Under the pieces are notes generated by a model, which was not told where the DNA came from, searched no databases, and saw nothing but the letters and a program-made list of their open reading frames with translations. Shown here one piece after another: positions 17,508-26,230 of a stretch of 64,000 nt of DNA (the stretch's first letter is position 1; every line of letters starts with the position of its first letter). The DNA is taken from positions 1-64,000 of the forward strand of contig QAKI01000049.1 of assembly GCA_003343905.1 (NCBI GenBank), in the 5' to 3' direction. Both the position numbers and the translations under genes were made by a program. The DNA comes from Subdoligranulum variabile (GTDB lineage Bacteria; Bacillota; Clostridia; Oscillospirales; Ruminococcaceae).

Positions 17508-18899
17508 ATGAAAAAAGCAATGGCACTTACCCTGGCCGCTGCCATGACCGCGTCGCTGCTGGCAGGCTGCGGCGGTGCAGAGTCCAACGGCACGTCGGAA
17601 GCTACGGCGGAAACGTCCGGCAGCGAGGCGGCCGCCAACCTGCCCACCATTGATTCCATCAAGCTGGGCGAGGATTACCAGGACATCACCGCGACCATCC
17701 ACATCCTGACTAACCGCACCGACGTGGTGGACACCGTCTACGCCGGGTACGCCGAACAGTTCCATGAACTGTACCCGAACATCACGGTGGAGTATGAGGG
17801 CGTCACCGACTATGAGGAATCGCTGACGCTGCGCCTGACCACCGGCGACTGGGGCGACATCTGCTTCATCCCCGCGACGGTCGCCAAGGCGGATATGGCC
17901 AACTACTTCATCCCGCTGGGCACGCTGGACGCACTGGACCCCATCTACAACTTCGCGGCCGACAAAGCCTATGACGGCAAGGTGTACGGCATCGCCAACG
18001 GCGGCAACGCGGACGGCGTGGTCTACAACAAGCGCATATGGGAGGAAGCCGGCATCACCGAGATGCCCGCCACCCCCGACGAGTTCCTGGAGGACCTGCA
18101 GAAGATCAGCGACAACACCGATGCGATCCCCCTGTACACCAACTTCCAGGCAGGCTGGACCGCCGGCGCCTGGGATAACTACATCTTCGGTTCTGCTACC
18201 GGCGACCCGGAGTTCCACAACAAGATGCCCCACATGGCGAACCCCTTCAGCAACCGCGGCGACAGCACCGGCCCCTACGCTGTCTACTACACGCTGTATG
18301 AAGCCGTTGCCCGCAAACTGGTCGAGGATGACCCCATGTCCACCGACTGGGAAGCCAGCAAGGGCATGATCAACCGCGGCGAGATCGCCACCATGGTCCT
18401 GGGCAGCTGGGCTGTGCAGCAGTGCAAGGACGCGGGCGATACCCCGGACGACATCGCCTATATGCCGTTCCCCATCACCGTGGACGGCCAGCGTTACGCG
18501 GGCGCCAGCTCCAACTACGCCTACGCCATCAACAAGAACTCCAGCACCGACAACCAGATCGCTTCGATGCTGTACGTCAAGTGGCTGCTGGATGAGTCCA
18601 GCATCTTTGAGGACGAGGGCTGCACCCCCGCCCGCAAGGACGGCGCGATGCCGGACTTCCTCTCTGACTTCGAGGGCGTCACCCTGATCAGCAACGCCGC
18701 CCCGCCGGCCGGTGAAGAAAGCCTGTTCGACGATGTGAACCTCCAGTCCGAGGTGGGCATCAACTCCGATAACTACCCGAAGCTGGAAATCATCGAAGCC
18801 GCGCTCACGGGCAGCCGCACGCTGGACGAGATCATGGACGACTGGAACGCCAAGTGGAGCGACGCACAGGAAACGCTCGGCGTGGATGTGACCATGTAA
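17508..18899 (+). CDS. ABC sugar transporter substrate-binding lipoprotein
   Basis: The start at 17508 is MKKAMALTLAAAMTASLLAG followed by C21, a lipoprotein signal peptide with the lipobox LLAGC; GGAGG lies upstream. The 463-residue protein belongs to the extracellular solute-binding protein family 1 type (ATIHILTNRTDVVDT, the cleft residues around ISDNTDAIPLYTNF, and W-rich AGWTAGAWDNYIF, which suits sugar stacking). It should capture manno-oligosaccharides outside the membrane and pass them to the two permeases that follow. No ATPase is encoded in the locus; a shared MsmK-type ATPase elsewhere is likely (inference). Confidence 0.93.
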   Translation: MKKAMALTLAAAMTASLLAGCGGAESNGTSEATAETSGSEAAANLPTIDSIKLGEDYQDITATIHILTNRTDVVDTVYAGYAEQFHELYPNITVEYEGVTDYEESLTLRLTTGDWGDICFIPATVAKADMANYFIPLGTLDALDPIYNFAADKAYDGKVYGIANGGNADGVVYNKRIWEEAGITEMPATPDEFLEDLQKISDNTDAIPLYTNFQAGWTAGAWDNYIFGSATGDPEFHNKMPHMANPFSNRGDSTGPYAVYYTLYEAVARKLVEDDPMSTDWEASKGMINRGEIATMVLGSWAVQQCKDAGDTPDDIAYMPFPITVDGQRYAGASSNYAYAINKNSSTDNQIASMLYVKWLLDESSIFEDEGCTPARKDGAMPDFLSDFEGVTLISNAAPPAGEESLFDDVNLQSEVGINSDNYPKLEIIEAALTGSRTLDEIMDDWNAKWSDAQETLGVDVTM

Positions 18900-18958
18900 G
18901 CCGGACGGCCCAGACAATGTTTCTTTCCGGGTGCCAAGTTACCCGATCACCCCTGTTT

Positions 18959-18996
18959 GGCCGGGCAGCCGTTTGACCGGCTGCCCGGCCCTTATT
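18959..18996 (+). terminator. Intercistronic hairpin after the binding-protein gene
   Basis: A perfect 12-bp stem (18959-18970 with 18979-18990) is followed by a T-rich stretch. It is placed between the binding protein and the permeases and could stop part of the transcripts or protect the 3' end, so the lipoprotein is made in excess. Confidence 0.75.
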
Positions 18997-19015
18997 TTTG
19001 AAAGGAGGTTCTGCA

Positions 19016-20047
19016 ATGAGCTCCATGTCAAAAGCAGCGGTCAAACCGCGCCGCTCATTCCGGGAATATATCCGGGCAGACAAGACCCAGCGCAGGCTGG
19101 TCATGATCGCCTTCATGGCTGTGCCGCTGATCCTGCTGGCCATGTTCACCTATGTGCCGTTCCTGGAAATGATCCATTTCAGCTTCTATAACCGCAACTA
19201 CCTCAGCGAAGGCAAGTTCATCGGGATCGACAACTATATCGAGGTATTCAGCCGGCCGGAGATCTTCGGTTCGCTGCTGGTCAGTCTTTACTATATGGCA
19301 GGCGCGCTGGTGCAGCTTGCGCTGGCACTGTTCTTCGCTTCCCTGATGGTGTTCAAGGTCAAGGGCGAAGGCATTTTCAAAGCGTGCATGTTCTTCCCGT
19401 ACCTGATCTGCGGTATCGCGGTCGGCTTCATCTTCAAGTTCTTCTACTTCCACGGCGGCGTGCTGGACTCGATCCTGATGCTGTTCGGCGTGCCGGAAGA
19501 AAGCCTGCCTTACTGGCTGCAGGATCAGAACATCAACAACATCGCACTGGTGGCGACCTCGGTCTGGCGGTATATGGGCCAGAACATGGTGCTGTTCCTG
19601 GGCGCCATGATGAGCGTCAACTCCGACCTGTACGAAGCCGCCGAACTGGACGGCGCGAACCGCTGGCAGCAGTTCCGCTTCATCATCCTGCCGTCCATTT
19701 CCAGCATCGTCACGCTGAACCTGATCACTTCCATCTCCGGCTCTCTGTCCGCCTTTGAGCCGCCGTACGTCATCACCAACGGTACCATGGGCACCGGCAC
19801 CTACTTCATCATCATGAACCGCCTGGCGCACGAAAACCAGAAAGTCGGCCTTGCCTGCGCCATGGCTGTGGTGCTGCTGACCATTATCATCATCTGCACC
19901 GTAGCGCAGAAGATCATTATGCGCAAACTCTTCCCGGACAGCTCGGATGCGGAAGCCTACCGGGCCAACAAGGAAGAACGCGCCCGCCGCCGTGCGCTCC
20001 GCCAGGCAAAGCGGGAAGCCAAAGCGGCAGGGAAGGAGGCCGTCTGA
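19016..20047 (+). CDS. ABC sugar transporter permease 1 (MalF type)
   Basis: The start at 19016 (MSSMSKAAVKPRRSFREYIR) follows AAAGGAGG. The 343-residue protein has six predicted membrane spans, the first at LVMIAFMAVPLILLAMF. The EAA loop reads YEAAELDGANRWQQFRFIIL, which docks the ATPase. The C-terminal tail is basic and Ala-rich. It forms the heterodimeric channel with permease 2, whose ATG overlaps this stop (TGATG). The hairpin at 18959-18996 sits just before it. Confidence 0.93.
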   Translation: MSSMSKAAVKPRRSFREYIRADKTQRRLVMIAFMAVPLILLAMFTYVPFLEMIHFSFYNRNYLSEGKFIGIDNYIEVFSRPEIFGSLLVSLYYMAGALVQLALALFFASLMVFKVKGEGIFKACMFFPYLICGIAVGFIFKFFYFHGGVLDSILMLFGVPEESLPYWLQDQNINNIALVATSVWRYMGQNMVLFLGAMMSVNSDLYEAAELDGANRWQQFRFIILPSISSIVTLNLITSISGSLSAFEPPYVITNGTMGTGTYFIIMNRLAHENQKVGLACAMAVVLLTIIIICTVAQKIIMRKLFPDSSDAEAYRANKEERARRRALRQAKREAKAAGKEAV

Positions 20048-20895
20048 TGAAAACAAGGGAACTGCGCATCGGCGATCTGATCTTCAGCATCTTCAAGTAT
20101 GCGATTCTGATCTTTACCACTTTTGTCTGCCTTGTGCCGGTCGTCGTCTGCGTATTCACCGCATTCAAGAGCACGGACGAATACAACAGCACCAGCGTTC
20201 TGGACCTTCCCAGCTCCTTTACCTACTTTGATAACTTTGTGGAAGCGTTCACTCGCGCCAATATGCTGCAGGGCTTCATCAATACCGGCATCGTGCTGGT
20301 CTGCGTGCTGTTTCTTTCCATCTTCATCAGCTCCATGCTGGCCTATATCCTGGACCGGTTCAAGTTCCCCGGCAACGGCATCATCCGCAACCTGTTCCTG
20401 TTTGCGTCGCTGCTGCCCGGCATTGCCACGCAGGTCACGGTCTATCAGATCATGTACAACCTGGGCCTGATCAACCACCTGTACGGTTACATTCTGGTGC
20501 TGTGCGGCACGGACATCATCTCGATCTATATCTTCCTGCAGTTCTTTGAGAATCTGCCCCGCTCGCTGGACGAAAGCGCGATCCTGGACGGCTGCACCTA
20601 CTTCGGCGTCTTTTTCAAGATCCTTCTGCCGCTGCTCAAACCCGCGATCGTTACGAGCTGCCTGCTCAAAGGCGTGTCGGTGTACAACGAATACTATATG
20701 TCCAACCTGTACCTGACCCAGGAGAACCTCAAGACCATTTCCACGGCGCTGTACACCTTCACCGGCCCGTACGGCAGCCAGTACAACTACATCTGCGCGG
20801 GCGTCATCATCACGATTATTCCCATCCTGCTGCTGTTCCTGATCTTCCAGCGCCAGGTCTACAACGGCATGGCGGCCGGCGCGGTAAAGGAATAA
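20047..20895 (+). CDS. ABC sugar transporter permease 2 (MalG type)
   Basis: A 282-residue permease with six membrane spans; the first is FSIFKYAILIFTTFVCLVPV and the EAA loop reads LDESAILDGCTYFGVFFKIL. Its start overlaps the stop of permease 1, so the two are translationally coupled. Together they form the transmembrane channel for oligosaccharide uptake. The gene is followed by a strong hairpin before the phosphorylase genes. Confidence 0.93.
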   Translation: MKTRELRIGDLIFSIFKYAILIFTTFVCLVPVVVCVFTAFKSTDEYNSTSVLDLPSSFTYFDNFVEAFTRANMLQGFINTGIVLVCVLFLSIFISSMLAYILDRFKFPGNGIIRNLFLFASLLPGIATQVTVYQIMYNLGLINHLYGYILVLCGTDIISIYIFLQFFENLPRSLDESAILDGCTYFGVFFKILLPLLKPAIVTSCLLKGVSVYNEYYMSNLYLTQENLKTISTALYTFTGPYGSQYNYICAGVIITIIPILLLFLIFQRQVYNGMAAGAVKE

Positions 20896-20935
20896 ACGCC
20901 CCTGTTTATCATCTGCTTTCATTCTTTTTTCTCCC

Positions 20936-20992
20936 GAACACGGCCGCCCGACTCCATGACTGTATGCCGGGGGTCGGGCGGCCGTTCTTTTT
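20936..20992 (+). terminator. Terminator or attenuator after importer genes
   Basis: A 12-bp stem, 20941-20952 with 20973-20984, is followed by TTCTTTTT. It separates importer genes from catabolic genes, so the latter need read-through or their own promoter; no clear promoter was seen in 20993-21085. Confidence 0.8.
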
Positions 20993-21085
20993 CGGCCTTC
21001 CCGCAGCGGCTTCGCCGCAGGGGAGGGCAAGGGCACGGCGGGCTGCCGCGCCTTCCATTGTGACTGTATTGTAGGAGGACACCCT

Positions 21086-22105
21086 ATGTCGAATGTACAA
21101 ATTTTCTGCGATCCGCTGCCGAACATCCCCTGGCAGGAAAAACCGGCGGGGACCCATGGCCCCCTGTGGCGCTATACCGAGAACCCCATTATCCACCGCA
21201 ACCCGATCCCTGGCGTCAGCCGCATCTTCAACTCGGCCGTGCTGCCGTATGAAGGCGCCTATATCGGCGTATTCCGCGGCGAACAGGTCGACGGCATCCC
21301 CCATATCTACCTGGGCCGGAGCGCCGACGGCATCCACTGGGACTTCGAGCCGGAAAAGATCCCCTTTGTGGACGAAAACGGCGCGCCGTTCCTTCCGCCC
21401 TACGCCTATGATCCCCGCCTGGTAAAGGTGGACGATACCTATTACATCATGTGGTGCCAGGACTTTTACGGCGCGGCCATCGGCGTGGCAAAGACCACCG
21501 ACTTCAAGACTTTCACCCGCCTGGAAAATCCCTTCGTCCCCTTCAACCGCAACGCGGTGCTGTTCCCCCGTAAGATCGGCGGGCTGTTCACCATGCTGTC
21601 CCGTCCGTCGGACTCCGGCCATACGCCCTTTGGCGACATCTTCCTGTCCCAAAGCCCGGATATGGAATTCTGGGGCCGTCACCGTCATGTGATGGGCCGC
21701 GGCTCCAACTGGTGGGAGGCCGTCAAGGTCGGCGGTGGCGCGGCCCCCATTGAGACCAGCGAAGGCTGGCTGCTGTTCTACCATGGCGTCACCAGCACCT
21801 GCAACGGCTTCGTCTATTCCATCGGCGGCGCCATCCTTGACCGCGAGGAACCCAGCAAGGTGCTCTACCGCTGCGCCGACTACCTGCTGACCCCTGAGAC
21901 CGAGTACGAGGAACGCGGCTTCACGCCGAACGTCTGCTTCCCGTGCGCTTCGCTGCAGGACGCCGCCACCGGGCGCATCGCCATCTACTACGGCTGTGCC
22001 GACAGCTATGTGGGGCTGGCGTTCACCACCGTGGACGAAGTGGTCGATTACATCAAGGCTCATGACGACGCCGGTGCGGCCGACAAGGAGCTGGGCCGCC
22101 GGTAA
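21086..22105 (+). CDS. GH130_2-type beta-1,4-mannooligosaccharide phosphorylase
   Basis: A 339-residue five-bladed beta-propeller enzyme of glycoside hydrolase family 130. Visible are the propeller repeats IYLGRSADGIHWDFEPEKIP and the catalytic-side YDPRLVKVDDTYYIMWCQDF, where the Asp of YDPR is the family's proton donor, and phosphate-site residues in the RNAVLFPRKIGG segment. The length (about 330-340) fits subfamily 2, which phosphorolyses beta-1,4-mannooligosaccharides to mannose-1-phosphate. The GH130_1 partner at 23318 is longer. AGGAGG lies upstream of ATG 21086. Subfamily call is from length and locus logic, not from a tree. Confidence 0.9.
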   Translation: MSNVQIFCDPLPNIPWQEKPAGTHGPLWRYTENPIIHRNPIPGVSRIFNSAVLPYEGAYIGVFRGEQVDGIPHIYLGRSADGIHWDFEPEKIPFVDENGAPFLPPYAYDPRLVKVDDTYYIMWCQDFYGAAIGVAKTTDFKTFTRLENPFVPFNRNAVLFPRKIGGLFTMLSRPSDSGHTPFGDIFLSQSPDMEFWGRHRHVMGRGSNWWEAVKVGGGAAPIETSEGWLLFYHGVTSTCNGFVYSIGGAILDREEPSKVLYRCADYLLTPETEYEERGFTPNVCFPCASLQDAATGRIAIYYGCADSYVGLAFTTVDEVVDYIKAHDDAGAADKELGRR

Positions 22106-22149
22106 GCGCGGCAGCCCCGACTTTTTCTGATACAAGGAGGCTTTGCCCT

Positions 22150-23331
22150 ATGCAACGGATCTCGTTGGCGGCCCGCGCCATGCTGGAAAACACGATCCTG
22201 CCTTTCTGGATGGGTCTGCGGGACGATGTGAACGGCGGCTACTACGGCTATATGGATTTTGACCACCATCTGGACAGGCAGGCCGAAAAAGGCTGCATCC
22301 TCAACAGCCGTATTTTGTGGTTCTTCTCCCAGGCGGCGCTGGCCACCGGGCGCGGGGACCTGCGCCGCGAAGCCAAGCACGCCTACCGCTTCCTGACCGA
22401 ACACTGCCTGGACCGGCAAAACGGCGGCGTCTTTTGGAGCGTGACCTGCGACGGCCGCCCGCTGGATACCACCAAACACACCTATAACCAGGGGTTTGCG
22501 GTGTATGCGCTGTCCGCCTATTATCGCCTGACCGGCAGCAGGGAAGCCCTGGACCTGGCGCTGGAACTGTTCCGTTTGATGGAACAGCACTGTACCGACA
22601 GCGAAGGGTATCTGGAGGCGTTCACCATCGACTGGAAGCCCCAGTCCAACGAAAAACTGTCGGAAAACGGCGTCATGGCCGCCAAAACCATGAACACCCT
22701 GCTGCATGTGTTTGAAGGTTATGCCGGGCTGTACCAGGCCACGGGGGACGCGGCAGTGGGCAGGGCGCTGCGCCGCATCCTGGATATTTACGCCCACCGG
22801 GTCTACAGCCCGGAACTGCACCGGCAGCTTGTCTTTTTCGACGAACACTACCATTCCATCATCGACCTGTACAGCTACGGCCATGACATCGAATCGAGCT
22901 GGCTGATCGACTGGGGCTGCGGTTTGCTGAAAGACCCGGACCTCACGGCCCGCATCGGCGCCATCAACAGCGATCTGGCCGCGGCCATCTATGAGAAAGG
23001 CTACCGCGGGCACAGCGTCATCAACGAGTGCGAGCGCGGCGTGGATGATTTGACCCGCGTCTGGTGGGTGCAGGCCGAAGCCGTCCTGGGTTTTGTGAAC
23101 GAATACGAAAAATCCGGCGAGAAAAAGTACGCCGGCGCGGCAGCGGATATCTGGCATTATATCTGCGACCACTTTGTGGACAAACGCCCCGGCGGCGAAT
23201 GGTTCTGGTGCCTGAACGACAAGGGCGAGCCGGAGCCGAAAAAGCCCATCGTCGAACCCTGGAAATGCCCCTACCACAACGGCCGCCTGTGCCTGGAACT
23301 CATGAGGAGGGACCCCGATGTCCAAGTGTGA
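22150..23331 (+). CDS. Mannobiose/cellobiose 2-epimerase (AGE family)
   Basis: A 393-residue (alpha/alpha)6-barrel enzyme of the N-acylglucosamine/cellobiose 2-epimerase family. Elements seen are [49 protein letters not shown] and the C-terminal [14 protein letters not shown]. It should convert beta-1,4-mannobiose to mannosyl-glucose, the substrate of the adjacent GH130_1 enzyme. The start at 22150 has AAGGAGG upstream. Its 3' end overlaps the next gene by 14 bp, so the two are translationally coupled. Confidence 0.95.
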   Translation: MQRISLAARAMLENTILPFWMGLRDDVNGGYYGYMDFDHHLDRQAEKGCILNSRILWFFSQAALATGRGDLRREAKHAYRFLTEHCLDRQNGGVFWSVTCDGRPLDTTKHTYNQGFAVYALSAYYRLTGSREALDLALELFRLMEQHCTDSEGYLEAFTIDWKPQSNEKLSENGVMAAKTMNTLLHVFEGYAGLYQATGDAAVGRALRRILDIYAHRVYSPELHRQLVFFDEHYHSIIDLYSYGHDIESSWLIDWGCGLLKDPDLTARIGAINSDLAAAIYEKGYRGHSVINECERGVDDLTRVWWVQAEAVLGFVNEYEKSGEKKYAGAAADIWHYICDHFVDKRPGGEWFWCLNDKGEPEPKKPIVEPWKCPYHNGRLCLELMRRDPDVQV

Positions 23332-24511
23332 ACTGCATCCCGAATACCTGCGGCAGAAAGCCCGCCAGGAGGCGCTGCTTTCCCGCAAAAACGAAAAGAC
23401 CGATTTCTACAACGGCATCTATGACCGCTGGAAGTACCCCGTACTGACGCGGGACCACGCACCGCTGATCTGGCGGTACGATCTGGACCCTGCGACGAAC
23501 CCCTGCTTCATGGAACGGCTGGGCATCAATGCGGTGCTCAACTCCGGCGCGATCGAACTGAACGGCAAGTTCTATCTGGTGGCCCGTGTGGAGGGCAGCG
23601 ACCGCAAGAGCTTCTTTGCGGTGGCCGAGAGCGATTCCCCGGTGGACGGGTTCCGCTTCTGGGACAAGCCGGTGGAACTGCCCGATACCTGCCCCGAGGA
23701 GACCAACGTCTACGATATGCGGCTGACCAAACATGAGGACGGCTGGATCTACGGCGTGTTCTGCTCTGAGAGCAAGGACCCCGCCAATCCCGACCTGTCC
23801 GCTGCGGTGGCGGCGGCCGGCATCGTCCGCACCCATGACCTGAAGACCTGGGAGCGGCTGCCCAACCTGGTCACGCTGCACAGCCCCCAGCAGCGCAACG
23901 TGGACCTGCTGCCCAACTTCGTCAATGGCCGCTACGCCTTCTTCACCCGCCCGATGGACGACTTCATCGACACCGGCTCCGGGGGCGGCATCGGCTTCGG
24001 CACCTGTGCGGACATCACCCACCCGGTCATCGACGAGGAGATCATCACCAGCCCCCGGCGTTATCATACGATCACCGAGGTCAAAAACGGCGAGGGCGCG
24101 CCGCCCATCCGCACGGAAAAGGGCTGGCTGCACATTGCCCACGGCGTGCGCAACACCGCCGCCGGCCTGCGGTATGCGATCTATGTCTTTGTCACCGACC
24201 TGGACGAGCCCTGGAAGGTCATTGCCGAACCTTCCGGCTACCTGATCGCGCCGTTTGGCGGCGAGCGGGTGGGCGACGTGTCCAATGTGGTGTTCACGAA
24301 CGGCGCCATCGCGCGGGAAAACGGCGAGCTGTATATCTACTACGCTTCCAGCGATACGCGCGTGCATGTGGCTTCCACCACAGTGGAGAAGCTGCTGGAC
24401 TACGCGTTCCACACCCCGGCCGACCCGCTGCGCAGCCGCGACTGCGTGGCCCAGCGGTGCGCGCTGATTGATAAGAACCTTGCCTTCCTGGGGAAGGCTG
24501 TACAGCAGTAA
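23318..24511 (+). CDS. GH130_1-type 4-O-beta-D-mannosyl-D-glucose phosphorylase
   Basis: A 397-residue GH130 protein. Family features are [20 protein letters not shown], the catalytic [15 protein letters not shown] region, [18 protein letters not shown] and [20 protein letters not shown]. The ~390-residue length and the overlap with the epimerase gene fit subfamily 1, which splits mannosyl-glucose with phosphate to mannose-1-phosphate and glucose. AGGAGG for this gene sits inside the epimerase end. Translational coupling suggests equal amounts of epimerase and phosphorylase. Confidence 0.93.
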   Translation: MSKCELHPEYLRQKARQEALLSRKNEKTDFYNGIYDRWKYPVLTRDHAPLIWRYDLDPATNPCFMERLGINAVLNSGAIELNGKFYLVARVEGSDRKSFFAVAESDSPVDGFRFWDKPVELPDTCPEETNVYDMRLTKHEDGWIYGVFCSESKDPANPDLSAAVAAAGIVRTHDLKTWERLPNLVTLHSPQQRNVDLLPNFVNGRYAFFTRPMDDFIDTGSGGGIGFGTCADITHPVIDEEIITSPRRYHTITEVKNGEGAPPIRTEKGWLHIAHGVRNTAAGLRYAIYVFVTDLDEPWKVIAEPSGYLIAPFGGERVGDVSNVVFTNGAIARENGELYIYYASSDTRVHVASTTVEKLLDYAFHTPADPLRSRDCVAQRCALIDKNLAFLGKAVQQ

Positions 24512-24559
24512 AACCGCGGCTTTGCTGCCATGACCGAATGATCGGAACAGGTGAGTGCC

Positions 24560-25189
24560 ATGAAAAACGATTTTGTTGATTCGCCCTTCTTCCGCGCCAT
24601 GAACTTTATCGGGGATGTGTTCTTCCTCAATCTGTGCTGGCTTGCGGGTTGCGCGCTGGTCGTTACGGCGGGGGCTTCCACGTCGGCGGCGTTCTCGGTA
24701 GCGGGCAAGATGGCGGCCAAAGAACCCTACCGCGTTTTCCACGATTACTGGGCGGCTTTCAAGCGGGACTTCGGCCTTGCCACCCGTACCTGGCTGCTGT
24801 TTGCCGTGGTGGGCGTGCTGATTTTGGCGGATTACCAGATCGGCCTGGCCAACTCCGGCGCGGCGGGCGGCGCACTGATCGCCGCCGCGGCGGCGCTGGG
24901 CGTGGTATGGCTGTGCGCGGCAGGGGGCAGTTTCGCCCTGCTGGGCCGCTATACCTACCGCCGCTGGTCCGCCGTGGTGAAAGACGGGCTGAAACTCTGC
25001 GTCGGCTGCCCGCACGCGGCGCTGATCTGGGCCGTGCTGATAGCGCTTCTCCCGGTGCTGTACAGCCTTTCGCTGAACCTGTTCTGGTATGTATTTCCCA
25101 TCTGGCTGGTGATCGGGGGCGGCGCGACCATCACCGGGACCGCCTGGGTCCTGCGCCCCTTCTTTGCCCGGCTGGAAGACCGAACCTGA
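24560..25189 (+). CDS. YesL-like (DUF624) membrane protein
   Basis: The ATG at 24560 (MKNDFVDSPFFRAMNFIGDV) is favoured; a GTG 9 bases earlier is the alternative. The 209-residue product has about five hydrophobic spans, including VFFLNLCWLAGCALVVTAG and WLLFAVVGVLILADYQIG. DUF624/YesL proteins are often found in glycan-uptake loci of Firmicutes with ABC sugar importers, but their role is unknown. It lies between GH130_1 and manA in the same orientation. Confidence 0.85.
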   Translation: MKNDFVDSPFFRAMNFIGDVFFLNLCWLAGCALVVTAGASTSAAFSVAGKMAAKEPYRVFHDYWAAFKRDFGLATRTWLLFAVVGVLILADYQIGLANSGAAGGALIAAAAALGVVWLCAAGGSFALLGRYTYRRWSAVVKDGLKLCVGCPHAALIWAVLIALLPVLYSLSLNLFWYVFPIWLVIGGGATITGTAWVLRPFFARLEDRT

Positions 25190-25204
25190 AACGAGGCGAC
25201 GATC

Positions 25205-26113
25205 ATGCCTGCATTTTTGCTCAAACCCGCCTGCAAGGATTATCTTTGGGGCGGTGAAAAACTGCGGACCGACTACCATGTCGAGTCCGACTGCCGGCCC
25301 CTGGCGGAAGCCTGGGTCCTGTCCTGCCACCCGGACGGCCCGTCCGCGCTGGCGGCGACCGGGCAGAGCCTGCCCGATTATATAAAAGCCCATCCCGGCT
25401 GCCTGGGCACCGACTGTAGCGATTTTGCGCAGTTCCCGGTGCTGGTCAAACTGATCGACGCGCGGGACAACCTTTCGATCCAGGTACACCCCTCGGACGA
25501 TTACGCGCTGGCGCATGAACACCAGTACGGCAAGACCGAGATGTGGGTGGTCCTGGACGCCGAGCCGGGGGCGTACCTCTACTACGGTTTTTCCCGCGCT
25601 GTCACGCGGGAGGAATTTGCCCGCCGCATTCGGGAAAACACCCTGCCGGAAGTCCTCAACGCCGTGCCGGTACATAAGGGGGATGTGTTCTTTATCCCGT
25701 CCGGCACGCTGCACGCCATCTGCCGCGGCATCGTGATCGCGGAGATCCAGCAGAGTTCCAACGTCACCTACCGCGTGTACGACTATGGGCGGGTGGGGGC
25801 CGACGGCCAGCCCCGCGCGCTGCACATCCCGCAGGCGCTCGCGGTCACCGATCTGGAACCGACGCGCCCCCCGCAGTTTGAAGGGCACCTGGGCAGTTGC
25901 CGCTACTTTACCGCCGATGCCTGCGCCGCCCCGTGGGAGGGCGTGGCCGATGAACGTTCCTTCGTGGGCGTTCTTGTGGTCGAGGGCGCCGGTACCCTCG
26001 AATGCAGCGGCGAGACGCTGCCGCTGCACAAGGGCAGCAGCGTCTTTATCACCGCCGGGAGCGGCCGCTTCCGGGTGACAGGGGACTGCCGCCTGCTGCT
26101 CACCCGCGTGTAA
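25205..26113 (+). CDS. manA: Class I mannose-6-phosphate isomerase
   Basis: A 302-residue cupin-type isomerase that interconverts mannose-6-phosphate and fructose-6-phosphate. The zinc ligands are visible as Q and H of SIQVHPSDD, E of KTEMW, and H of SGTLHAI; EIQQSSNVTYRVYDY is also typical. It completes the path from GH130-derived mannose-1-phosphate through the mutase to glycolysis. It begins 15 bp after the YesL-like gene. The short length is usual for the bacterial ManA type. Confidence 0.95.
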   Translation: MPAFLLKPACKDYLWGGEKLRTDYHVESDCRPLAEAWVLSCHPDGPSALAATGQSLPDYIKAHPGCLGTDCSDFAQFPVLVKLIDARDNLSIQVHPSDDYALAHEHQYGKTEMWVVLDAEPGAYLYYGFSRAVTREEFARRIRENTLPEVLNAVPVHKGDVFFIPSGTLHAICRGIVIAEIQQSSNVTYRVYDYGRVGADGQPRALHIPQALAVTDLEPTRPPQFEGHLGSCRYFTADACAAPWEGVADERSFVGVLVVEGAGTLECSGETLPLHKGSSVFITAGSGRFRVTGDCRLLLTRV

Positions 26114-26230
26114 GGCGCGGTACCGCCGGACTGTTCCGTCAGCCCGGCGGCTTTGCCGTTCCCGGAAACTTATGTTATTTTATAGCTATCATCACCCTGC
26201 CCGTGCCCCGGGCAAGAAAGAGAGGTCACC

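Noticed and set aside
23300..26029. Minus-strand open frame of about 909 codons over the GH130_1, YesL-like and manA genes
   Set aside because: It is a shadow frame produced by the high GC and biased codons of the real genes; it has no family motif, and it spans several clearly identified genes on the other strand.
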